From the NCBI GenBank assembly GCA_030018605.1, contig JASEHP010000113.1:1-5533 (forward strand): a DNA stretch of 5,533 nt. The letters run 5' to 3'. The DNA comes from Thermodesulfovibrionales bacterium (GTDB lineage: Bacteria > Nitrospirota > Thermodesulfovibrionia > Thermodesulfovibrionales > UBA1546). Positions 1 to 5,211 of this stretch are shown here, one piece after another. The position numbers and the translations under genes were made by a program. Position 1 is the first letter of the stretch. Each line of letters begins with the position of its first letter. Under the pieces are notes generated by a model that ran no database searches, had not been told where the DNA came from, and saw only the letters and a program-made list of their open reading frames with translations.

Positions 1-3
1 ACC

Positions 4-40
4 TGTAACCCCCTATACCATATGTTTTGGGTTACATTTT
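4..40 (+). terminator. Possible intrinsic terminator of an upstream gene
   Basis: TGTAACCC at 4-11 pairs perfectly with GGGTTACA at 29-36 (8 bp, 17-nt loop), and TTTT follows at 37-40. Only four of the eight pairs are G-C and the loop is long, so it is a weak candidate. Its place just before a strong -10 element suits the end of a preceding transcription unit whose gene lies outside the window. It could also be an attenuator-like structure or a protein-binding palindrome. Confidence 0.4.
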
Positions 41-60
41 AGATGATTTAATGCGTCTCA

Positions 61-87
61 TATAGCAGCATGCCTCAATGTGCTATA
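61..87. promoter_or_regulatory. Inverted repeat overlapping the -10 element, possible operator
   Basis: TATAGCA at 61-67 and TGCTATA at 81-87 are perfect inverted 7-bp arms, centre to centre 20 bp, with 13 bp between them. The right arm includes most of the -10 element, so a dimeric repressor bound here would block RNA polymerase. The 20-bp spacing equals about two helical turns. It does not resemble the E. coli TrpR operator. No regulator gene is in the window, so its role is inference from position and symmetry. Confidence 0.35.
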
Positions 88-89
88 AT
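81..89 (+). promoter_or_regulatory. Extended -10 promoter element (TGCTATAAT)
   Basis: TGCTATAAT is a perfect extended -10 element for a sigma-70-type RNA polymerase (TG, one base, TATAAT), with the hexamer at 84-89. No convincing -35 hexamer lies 16-18 bp upstream (around 60-67), which is tolerated for extended -10 promoters. The expected start of transcription is near 96, only about five bases before the ATG at 101. This is the likely main promoter of the trpB-trpA-accD operon. Confidence 0.65.
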
Positions 90-100
90 ATTTCTCTGAA

Positions 101-316
101 ATGGGGAAAAATCCTAAAAAAACATCTGTTACGATGGACGATATACAACCTCTGTGCCCGGTTTGCGGGAGAGAGCTTGATAAAGCTAAGGCTGCTGACG
201 GAGGCGGATGGAATTGCAAGTGCGGCGAGTTTGTTCCTAAAAGACTTGCCGTAAACCCTTTTGAGGGCTGCACTCACGGACTTAACTGCAACTGCGGGAG
301 AGAGAGAAGAAGATGA
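101..316 (+). CDS. Small cysteine-rich (zinc-ribbon-like) protein, function unknown
   Basis: This is a 71-residue hydrophilic protein that I cannot assign to a named family. It has two cysteine clusters. The first is CPVC (C19, C22) followed by CKC (C39, C41), spaced like a zinc ribbon. The second is C57, H59, C63 and C65 near a basic C-terminus ending RERRR. There is no signal peptide or membrane segment, so it is probably cytosolic. Its TGA overlaps the trpB start codon as ATGA (313-316), and it begins about 12 bases after a strong -10 element, so it looks like the first gene of the trp operon. An in-frame TAA at 86-88 rules out a longer protein. ATG at 101 is the first start, but it has no Shine-Dalgarno sequence; ATG at 134 (M12) would keep all the cysteines. 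Metal binding is inferred. A regulatory role in tryptophan synthesis is possible but unproven. Confidence 0.75.
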   Translation: MGKNPKKTSVTMDDIQPLCPVCGRELDKAKAADGGGWNCKCGEFVPKRLAVNPFEGCTHGLNCNCGRERRR

Positions 317-1488
317 AGAAAGATTATTTCGGACCATACGGCGGAAGATTTGTTCCTGAGACATTGATGCCTGCGCTCATTGAACTTGAACAGGCATACC
401 TGAAATACAGGAAGGATAAAGACTTTCAGAAAGAGCTGGCGCATCTTCAGAAGACATATATAGGAAGGCCGACTTCTTTATACTTTGCAAAGAGATTTAC
501 GGAACACCTCGGAGGAGCAAAGGTATATTTAAAAAGAGAAGACCTTGCTCACACAGGCGCTCACAAGATAAACAATGCGCTGGGGCAGGCGCTGCTTGCA
601 AAAAGAATCGGCAAAAAAAGAATCATTGCTGAAACAGGCGCCGGACAGCATGGAGTTGCAACTGCCACAGGCGCTGCGCTTATCGGCCTTGAGTGCGAGA
701 TATACATGGGATCTGTTGATATGAAAAGACAGGCGCTGAATGTTTTCAGGATGAGACTGCTGGGAGCGCGGGTCATTGAGGTAGCTGTCGGTTCGCAGAC
801 ATTGAAAGATGCAATAAATGAATCTCTGAGAGACTGGACAACAAATGTAAGAACTACTCATTATGTTTTAGGCACGGTCTTCGGGCCGCATCCTTTCCCG
901 TCAATGGTGAGGGATTTTCAGTCAATTATCGGAAAGGAAGCTAAGAAGCAGATTCTTCAGGCAGAGGGAAGACTGCCTGATTATCTGGTTGCATGTGTTG
1001 GCGGCGGAAGCAATGCAATGGGCTTGTTTCACGAATTTCTTGGCGATGATATAAAGATGGTCGGGGTAGAGGCAGGAGGCAAGGGCATAGAAACAGGAGA
1101 GCATGCGGCAAGATTTGCCGGGGGCTCTGTAGGAGTATTTCAGGGATGCAAAACCTACCTTCTTCAGGATGATGACGGAAATGTGCTTGGAACGCATTCT
1201 GTCTCTGCAGGGCTTGACTATGCCTCAATAGGCCCTCAGCATCCTTATCTGAGAGACAGCGGCAGGGTTCAGTATACATACGCAACAGACGACGAGGCAT
1301 TGGCTGCGTTTGAACTGCTTTCAAAGACGGAAGGGATAATCCCGGCGCTTGAATCTGCTCATGCGCTTGCAGAAGCAGTTAAACTCGCGCCTAAACTCTC
1401 AAAGGACAAAATCATCATTATAAATCTTTCGGGAAGGGGTGACAAAGACGTTCAGCACGTAGCTAATATCAAAGGAATAAAACTATGA
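313..1488 (+). CDS. trpB: Tryptophan synthase beta subunit
   Basis: TrpB uses pyridoxal phosphate (PLP) to condense indole, channelled from TrpA, with L-serine to give L-tryptophan. It acts in the cytosol as an alpha2-beta2 complex. The 391 residues match the usual length of about 390-400. The N-terminus has the typical FGPYGGRFVPE. K85 in AHKINN is the PLP lysine, and ETGAGQHG supplies the catalytic glutamate E107. GGGSNA (230-235) binds the cofactor phosphate, LDY holds D302, ALESAHA holds E347, and NLSGRGDKD is at 371-379. This is the common TrpB1 type that works with TrpA, not the longer TrpB2 form. The start overlaps the stop of the Cys-rich gene (ATGA), with GGGAG at 296-300 as a rather distant ribosome-binding site. 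The stop overlaps the trpA start in the same way. It contains one tryptophan (W175). All key residues are intact. Confidence 0.99.
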   Translation: MKKDYFGPYGGRFVPETLMPALIELEQAYLKYRKDKDFQKELAHLQKTYIGRPTSLYFAKRFTEHLGGAKVYLKREDLAHTGAHKINNALGQALLAKRIGKKRIIAETGAGQHGVATATGAALIGLECEIYMGSVDMKRQALNVFRMRLLGARVIEVAVGSQTLKDAINESLRDWTTNVRTTHYVLGTVFGPHPFPSMVRDFQSIIGKEAKKQILQAEGRLPDYLVACVGGGSNAMGLFHEFLGDDIKMVGVEAGGKGIETGEHAARFAGGSVGVFQGCKTYLLQDDDGNVLGTHSVSAGLDYASIGPQHPYLRDSGRVQYTYATDDEALAAFELLSKTEGIIPALESAHALAEAVKLAPKLSKDKIIIINLSGRGDKDVQHVANIKGIKL

Positions 1489-2264
1489 ACAAAATAGAAA
1501 AGCTATTCAAAAAATTAAAGGCTCAGAATAAGAAGGCCTTAATCCCTTATATAATGGCTGGAGACCCCTCTCTTGAGAAGACAAAAGAAATTGCCCTGAT
1601 GTTTGAGGAATGCGGCGCAGACATTGTTGAGCTTGGCGTGCCTTTCACAGACCCGTTGGCAGACGGCCCGACGATTCAGAGGGCAGCAGAAAGAGCCTTG
1701 AAAAATGGAGTTAGTTTAAGAAAAGTAATCTCTTTCGTAAAGGATTTAAGGCAGAAAACAAAAATCCCTCTGGTATTGATGACTTATTACAACCCTGTTT
1801 TTAAATACGGCGAAGGGGAATTTATCGTGGATGCAAAAGATGCAGGCGTTGACGGCGTTATAATCCCTGACCTTCCGCCTGATGAGGCAGGAGGGTTTAT
1901 AAAGCTTTCTAAAAAAGCAGGGTTGGCAGCGATATTCCTGCTTGCGCCGACTTCAACAGAGGACAGGATAAAAAAGGTTGCAAGCGCATCCACGGGTTTT
2001 ATATATTATGTTTCAATAACAGGAATAACAGGCGCGCAGCTTCTGCTTGACGGCTCTATTGAAAAATCAATAAACGGCATTCGCAGGATTACGGATAAAC
2101 CTATTGCCGTCGGGTTTGGCGTTTCAACTCCTGATGAGGCGGCATCAATAGCAGGCATTGCCGATGGAGTAATTGTCGGCAGCGCAATAGTCAAAAAAGC
2201 GCAGACAGGCGTGGATGAGGAATTAAGGGATTTTCTTTTCAAGTTAAGAGAGGCAATAAAATGA
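1485..2264 (+). CDS. trpA: Tryptophan synthase alpha subunit
   Basis: TrpA splits indole-3-glycerol phosphate into indole and glyceraldehyde 3-phosphate and passes indole to TrpB. The 259 residues form a standard-length TIM barrel. Both catalytic residues are at the classical positions: E49 in DIVELGVPF and D60 in DPLADGP. YNPVFKYG and IIPDLPPDE follow, then the loop LLAPTST and YYVSITGITGA. The phosphate-binding GFGVSTP and GVIVGSAIV are near the end. The ATG overlaps the trpB stop as ATGA at 1485-1488, with AAAGGA at 1471-1476 as a well-placed ribosome-binding site (8-base gap). The stop overlaps the next gene as ATGA at 2261-2264. The protein contains no tryptophan, which would limit tryptophan demand when the pathway is needed. 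It shows no sign of damage. Confidence 0.99.
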   Translation: MNKIEKLFKKLKAQNKKALIPYIMAGDPSLEKTKEIALMFEECGADIVELGVPFTDPLADGPTIQRAAERALKNGVSLRKVISFVKDLRQKTKIPLVLMTYYNPVFKYGEGEFIVDAKDAGVDGVIIPDLPPDEAGGFIKLSKKAGLAAIFLLAPTSTEDRIKKVASASTGFIYYVSITGITGAQLLLDGSIEKSINGIRRITDKPIAVGFGVSTPDEAASIAGIADGVIVGSAIVKKAQTGVDEELRDFLFKLREAIK

Positions 2265-3321
2265 GCGGGGTCTCGGATAGGAAACTGGCACAGCTTAACA
2301 CCCTGATGGAACTGACAGCTCTGGTAAATTCCACGCTTGATACGCATGAAGTGAGAAAACGGGCGATTGAAGCGGCAACGCGGCTTGTTAATGCGGAAGC
2401 AGGCAGTCTCATTCTGGCGGACAAGGAAAACAACGAGCTTTTTTTTGAAGTGGCGCTTGGAGACAAGGGAGAGAAGGTAAAAGAGATTCGGCTTAAAAAA
2501 GGCGAGGGTATAGCCGGCTGGGTTGCTGAAAAAGGAGAACCTGTCATAGTGCATGATGTTCAGTCGGACCCGAGGTTTTTCAGGGGCGCAGATGACAGAA
2601 GCGAATTCTTTACAAGAGACATGATATGCGTGCCTGTAAAAACAAAAGAGGAGATTCTCGGAGCGCTCCAGACAATAAACAAAAAGGCAGGGAGTTTTGA
2701 TGGTGAGGACATGGAGATACTGTGCGCTCTTGCAAATCAGGTGGCTGTTGCGATAGAAAATGCAAATCTGTATCAGGAACTTAAAGATACATTTTACGGT
2801 ACAGCGCAGGCTCTTGCAGAGACCATTGAAAAAAGAGACCCTTACACAGGAGGCCACACGAAAAGGGTTATGAACTACAGCCTTGCCATAGGACGCATGC
2901 TCGGGCTTAACAGGGCAGAGCTTGAAAATTTAAAACTTTCTGCTATACTCCATGACATCGGGAAGATAGGGGTAAGAGACAGCGTCCTTCTAAAAGACGG
3001 CAAGCTTGAAGCTGGAGAAATTGAGGCAATGAATCTGCATCCAAAATACGGCTCAGAGATACTAAGTCATCTTAAGCAGTTAAAAAATGTTATTCCGGGC
3101 ATGAAGGGCACCACGAGAAATATGACGGGACAGGATATCCTGACGGACTAAAAGATAATGAGATACCATTAGCAGCGCGGATTATTGCGGTTGCCGACAC
3201 ATTTGACGCCATGACAACTGACAGGCCGTACAGAAAAGCCCTCACAGCTGATGACGCATTTAATGAATTAAAAAAGTATGCGGGCAGGCAGTTTGACCCG
3301 TTAGTGATAGATGCATTTTAA
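2261..3321 (+). pseudogene. GAF-HD-GYP cyclic-di-GMP phosphodiesterase-type gene, frameshifted
   Basis: The open frame runs from ATG 2261 to TAA 3149-3151 (296 residues). It has a GAF sensor domain at about residues 20-168, a linker helix, and the first part of an HD-GYP domain from about 181. This part shows GGHTKRV (H199), LHDIGKIG (H231, D232) and LHPKYG (H260). After MKG (281-283) the frame is lost. The continuation lies one frame back from 3109 with HHEKYDGTGYPDG, AARIIAVADTFDAM, DRPYRKAL and FDP, ending at TAA 3319. Adding one G to the GGG at 3106-3108 restores a seamless protein of 353 residues. Intact HD-GYP enzymes hydrolyse cyclic di-GMP to pGpG or GMP using two or three metals. The 296-residue product would lack the HH pair, the GYP loop and a metal-ligand Asp, so it should be inactive. 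The start overlaps the trpA stop and has AGAGG at about 2249-2253. A sequencing error is the main alternative. Confidence 0.88.
3106..3108 (+). other. Frameshift site: one base missing in a G-run
   Basis: Upstream, the frame reads ATG AAG GGC ACC ACG (MKGTT). The family pattern continues MKG-HHE, which needs GGG CAC CAC GAG. A fourth G in the run 3106-3108 gives exactly this, with no residue gained or lost. A ribosomal -1 slip would give the same protein, but GAAGGGC is not a classical X-XXY-YYZ heptamer. Deletion in a homopolymer, real or from sequencing, is the simplest reading. Confidence 0.8.
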
Positions 3322-3354
3322 AAAGCGCGTGAAGAAATGGAGATTATGCTATGA
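3109..3354 (+). pseudogene. C-terminal HD-GYP fragment in the shifted frame, with read-through tail
   Basis: This is the detached 3' part of the gene that begins at 2261. Seventy codons carry the metal-binding HH pair, the GYP motif and the VADTFDAM aspartate, ending with FDPLVIDAF and TAA at 3319-3321. The same frame continues after the stop for ten sensible codons (KAREEMEIML) to TGA at 3352-3354. That TGA would overlap the next ATG as ATGA, the junction type seen three times upstream. HD-GYP proteins often continue with a helix after this point, so TAA may replace a codon such as TTA (Leu). The fragment has no start codon or ribosome-binding site of its own suited to making a useful domain. 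Confidence 0.7.
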
Positions 3355-4118
3355 AAATAGAAGTTCTCGGATGTTCAGGAGCGGAATTTCCAGGGCATAA
3401 TCCTCCCGGTTTTTTGATTGACGGGAAGATACTGCTTGATGCCGGAACAATCGGCGTTTACCTCTCTGAGAATGCCCAGTGGAAAATACGGCATATTGTT
3501 GTTTCACACGCTCATCTTGATCATATAAGAGGAATCCCTTTCCTTGCAGATAACATAATTATAAAAAACAAGAGGCACAATGTTACAGTGATAGGGATAG
3601 CACCGGTTTTGAAGTCGCTGAAAGACAATCTCTTGAATAATAAGATATGGCCTGATTTCACAATGATACCGAATGTTGAAAAGGCTGTGATAAGGTTTTT
3701 AGCGGTGAAGCCCGGCAGACAAATTGAAATTAACGGCTATAAAATTACTGCATACAGAGTCAACCATTCGGTTCCTGCAACCGGTTATATAATTCAGGAC
3801 AGAAGAGGCAAAAGACTCCTTTATACAGGCGATACAGGGCCGACACATGCTATCTGGAAGGAAGCAGGCAGAGCAAAGATACACCGTGCCATAATAGAAG
3901 TCTCTTTTCCAAATAAAATGGAGACTCTGGCTGTTGAGACAGGACATCTCACCCCGAGGCTGCTCAAAAAAGAGCTTGGCAAAATAAACATACCTCCTGA
4001 CAAAATATTGATAACGCATCCCAAGCCCCAGCATCTCAAAACCATAAGGTCAGAGATTAAGAGACTCGGGATTCCCAATATAAGACTGCTCAAAGACGGC
4101 GAGGTTATAAATATCTGA
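3351..4118 (+). CDS. Metallo-beta-lactamase-fold hydrolase, class II cyclic-nucleotide phosphodiesterase-like
   Basis: This is a 255-residue soluble metallohydrolase. The zinc motif SHAHLDH is at 52-58 (H53, H55, D57, H58). Other likely ligands are H139 in VNHSVPATGY, D161 in YTGDTG and H223 in ITHPKP. The block EVSFPNKME (183-191) followed by TGHLTP (197-202) resembles class II 3',5'-cyclic-nucleotide phosphodiesterases (the yeast PDE1 type). The placement of H139 and the general plan also recall the RNase Z branch of the fold. I favour a phosphodiesterase acting on a cyclic nucleotide; the substrate cannot be read from the sequence. ATG 3351 has TGGAG at 3338-3342 eight bases upstream. It follows the broken HD-GYP gene, and its TGA shares one base with the accD ATG. 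Standing next to a cyclic-di-GMP-type enzyme supports a signalling role, by inference. The frame is intact. Confidence 0.88.
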   Translation: MKIEVLGCSGAEFPGHNPPGFLIDGKILLDAGTIGVYLSENAQWKIRHIVVSHAHLDHIRGIPFLADNIIIKNKRHNVTVIGIAPVLKSLKDNLLNNKIWPDFTMIPNVEKAVIRFLAVKPGRQIEINGYKITAYRVNHSVPATGYIIQDRRGKRLLYTGDTGPTHAIWKEAGRAKIHRAIIEVSFPNKMETLAVETGHLTPRLLKKELGKINIPPDKILITHPKPQHLKTIRSEIKRLGIPNIRLLKDGEVINI

Positions 4119-4948
4119 TGTGGTTTAAAAAGTTAAAAGAACCGAAACTGCAAAAAAGGGTAAAGATCCCGGAAGGCCTCTGGGTAAAGTGCGATAACTG
4201 CAAAGAGATTGTTTACAAAAAAGAGATAGACAAGAATCTTAAGGTCTGCCCGAAGTGTGATTACCATTTCAGGATAAGCGCTAAAGAAAGAATTGAGCTT
4301 CTTGCGGATGAAGGAAGTTTTGTAGAGTTTGACGCGGATATGTGTTCAGGAGATCCGCTGAACTTTAAAGATTCTCTTACGTATCCTGAAAGGATACAGG
4401 CAAACAGGACCAAGAGCAGTCTCTCGGAGGCTGTTATCTCAGGCGAGGCAGCGATAAACGGTTTCCCTGTAATCCTTACTGTTATGGATTTCTTTTTTAT
4501 GGGCGGGAGCATGGGCTCTGTTGTTGGAGAAAAGATTTCAAGGGCTGCAGAAACGGCTCTTGAAAAAAGAGCGCCATTAATAAGCATTGCATCATCAGGC
4601 GGCGCAAGGATGCAGGAAGGGATATTCTCCCTCATGCAGATGGCAAAGGTTTCTGCAGCAATAGGAAGGCTCAGGGATAACGGCATTCCGTATATTTCAG
4701 TCCTTGCTGACCCGACATTTGGCGGCGTTGCCGCAAGTTTTGCCACAATCGGAGACATAATAATCGCTGAACCCAGAAGCCTCATAGGGCTTGCAGGCCC
4801 GCGTGTAATAGAGCAGACAATGAAGCAGCAGCTTCCTGATAATTTTCAGCGGGCAGAGTTTCTTCTTGAGCACGGGTTAATAGATATGGTTGTCAGCAGA
4901 GAAGACATGAAAAAAACCCTTGCCAAACTCATAGGGTTCCTTTCGTGA
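4118..4948 (+). CDS. accD: Acetyl-CoA carboxylase carboxyltransferase subunit beta
   Basis: AccD, together with AccA, moves the carboxyl group from biotin on AccB to acetyl-CoA. This makes malonyl-CoA, the committed step of fatty-acid synthesis in the cytosol. The 276 residues are close to the usual 280-300. The N-terminus MWFKKLK is typical and supports this start. A four-cysteine zinc ribbon follows (CDNC at 25-28, CPKC at 44-47). The crotonase-like core shows MDFFFMGGSMGSVVGEK, SSGGARMQEG (159-168), DPTFGGVAASFA (198-209) and GLAGPRVIEQT (224-234), including the glycine-rich oxyanion regions. The zinc ribbon separates AccD from decarboxylase or propionyl-CoA carboxylase subunits. Its ATG shares a base with the upstream stop (TGATG), and GAGG at 4101-4104 is rather far away, so translation is probably coupled. 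It is the last gene before a terminator region. accA is not in the window. Confidence 0.98.
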   Translation: MWFKKLKEPKLQKRVKIPEGLWVKCDNCKEIVYKKEIDKNLKVCPKCDYHFRISAKERIELLADEGSFVEFDADMCSGDPLNFKDSLTYPERIQANRTKSSLSEAVISGEAAINGFPVILTVMDFFFMGGSMGSVVGEKISRAAETALEKRAPLISIASSGGARMQEGIFSLMQMAKVSAAIGRLRDNGIPYISVLADPTFGGVAASFATIGDIIIAEPRSLIGLAGPRVIEQTMKQQLPDNFQRAEFLLEHGLIDMVVSREDMKKTLAKLIGFLS

Positions 4949-4975
4949 GAAAATCCGTTTTGCAGCAGATTCCGG

Positions 4976-4988
4976 TTTTTTTATTTTT
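4976..4988 (+). other. T-rich tract after accD
   Basis: Seven T, one A and five T follow about 27 bases after the accD stop. A weak possible stem (CCG 4955-4957 with CGG 4973-4975, plus imperfect A-T pairs) precedes the tract. The hairpin is too poor to call an intrinsic terminator by itself, but the tract may help termination with the palindrome just downstream. Confidence 0.35.
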
Positions 4989-4992
4989 CAAT

Positions 4993-5018
4993 ACCCCACA
5001 GTCTCTGCTGTGGGGTTT
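4993..5018 (+). terminator. Hairpin A: probable terminator of the trp-accD operon
   Basis: ACCCCACAG at 4993-5001 pairs perfectly with CTGTGGGGT at 5008-5016 (9 bp) around the six-base loop TCTCTG, with TTT at the 3' edge. It lies about 45 bases after accD and is the strongest simple hairpin close to it. The short T-run makes termination moderately likely. The same loop and flanks recur in hairpin B at 5136-5163, so this is also one unit of a repeat family. Confidence 0.6.
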
Positions 5019-5019
5019 C

Positions 5020-5133
5020 CTTAAACTTCCCTCCCCCTTGATGGGGGAGAGTTAGGGTGGGGGTGATTAAGATGTTTGTTTCACCCTCTCCTTAATCCCC
5101 TCCCCCGAAGCGTCGGGGAGGGGAGACTTTAAG
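5020..5133. repeat. Two inverted palindromic units (BIME/REP-like)
   Basis: Left unit 5020-5065 and right unit 5082-5133 are diverged inverted copies. Read in reverse complement, the right unit follows the left: CTTAAA, a CCCTCCCC arm, a GGGGGAG arm, then TTA and GG-rich sequence ending GGTG. Each holds its own hairpin: CTCCCCC 5031-5037 with GGGGGAG 5043-5049, and CCCCTCCCC 5097-5105 with GGGGAGGGG 5115-5123. ATTAAG 5066-5071 and CTTAAT 5091-5096 add symmetry at the centre. Pairs of inverted palindromes between genes are typical of REP/BIME elements, which in some bacteria are moved by Y1-type (RAYT) transposases. No transposase is in the window. Confidence 0.65.
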
Positions 5134-5135
5134 AT

Positions 5136-5163
5136 ACCCCGCCGTCTCTGCGGCGGGGAGTTT
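5136..5163 (+). repeat. Hairpin B: direct copy of hairpin A with compensatory stem changes
   Basis: CCCCGCCG at 5137-5144 pairs with CGGCGGGG at 5151-5158 (8 bp, all G-C) around the loop TCTCTG, followed by AGTTTC. Loop and flanks match hairpin A. The stem differs at two pairs, both compensated (A-T to G-C, and A-T to C-G), so the pairing itself appears conserved. It may act as a second terminator or a transcript-stabilising element before folC. Confidence 0.65.
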
Positions 5164-5196
5164 CATTTCTCTCTTCTTACTTTTCTTGCATTAATG

Positions 5197-5202
5197 TAAA
5201 AT
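5197..5202 (+). promoter_or_regulatory. Candidate -10 element (TAAAAT) before folC
   Basis: TAAAAT matches the -10 consensus at five of six positions. It sits in an A/T-rich region after the palindrome composite. No clear -35 lies 16-18 bp upstream (the best is TTCTTA at 5174-5179). Transcription would begin near 5209, about three bases before the folC ATG. This is a tentative call based on position and one hexamer. Confidence 0.4.
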
Positions 5203-5211
5203 ATTGCACTT

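Noticed and set aside
101..316. Tryptophan-rich leader peptide for classical trp attenuation
   Set aside because: The small protein has only one tryptophan (W37) and no tandem Trp codons, and no competing hairpins lie between it and trpB because they overlap.
2006..2857. Long open frame of 283 codons on the minus strand
   Set aside because: It lies antisense to trpA and the GAF gene, shows no known motif and has an unusual residue mix. It is a shadow of the well-supported plus-strand genes.
3131..3142. 12-bp perfect palindrome CAGGATATCCTG downstream of the frameshift, considered as a stimulator of programmed frameshifting
   Set aside because: As a hairpin it gives only four pairs around ATAT, the bases encode conserved TGYP residues, and there is no classical slippery heptamer at the shift point.
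4261..4785. 174-codon open frame on the minus strand
   Set aside because: It is entirely antisense to accD, whose frame has full family motifs. There is no promoter, ribosome-binding site or recognisable domain.
5020..5133. CRISPR array
   Set aside because: The repeats are inverted, palindromic and few, with no regular spacers or cas genes.
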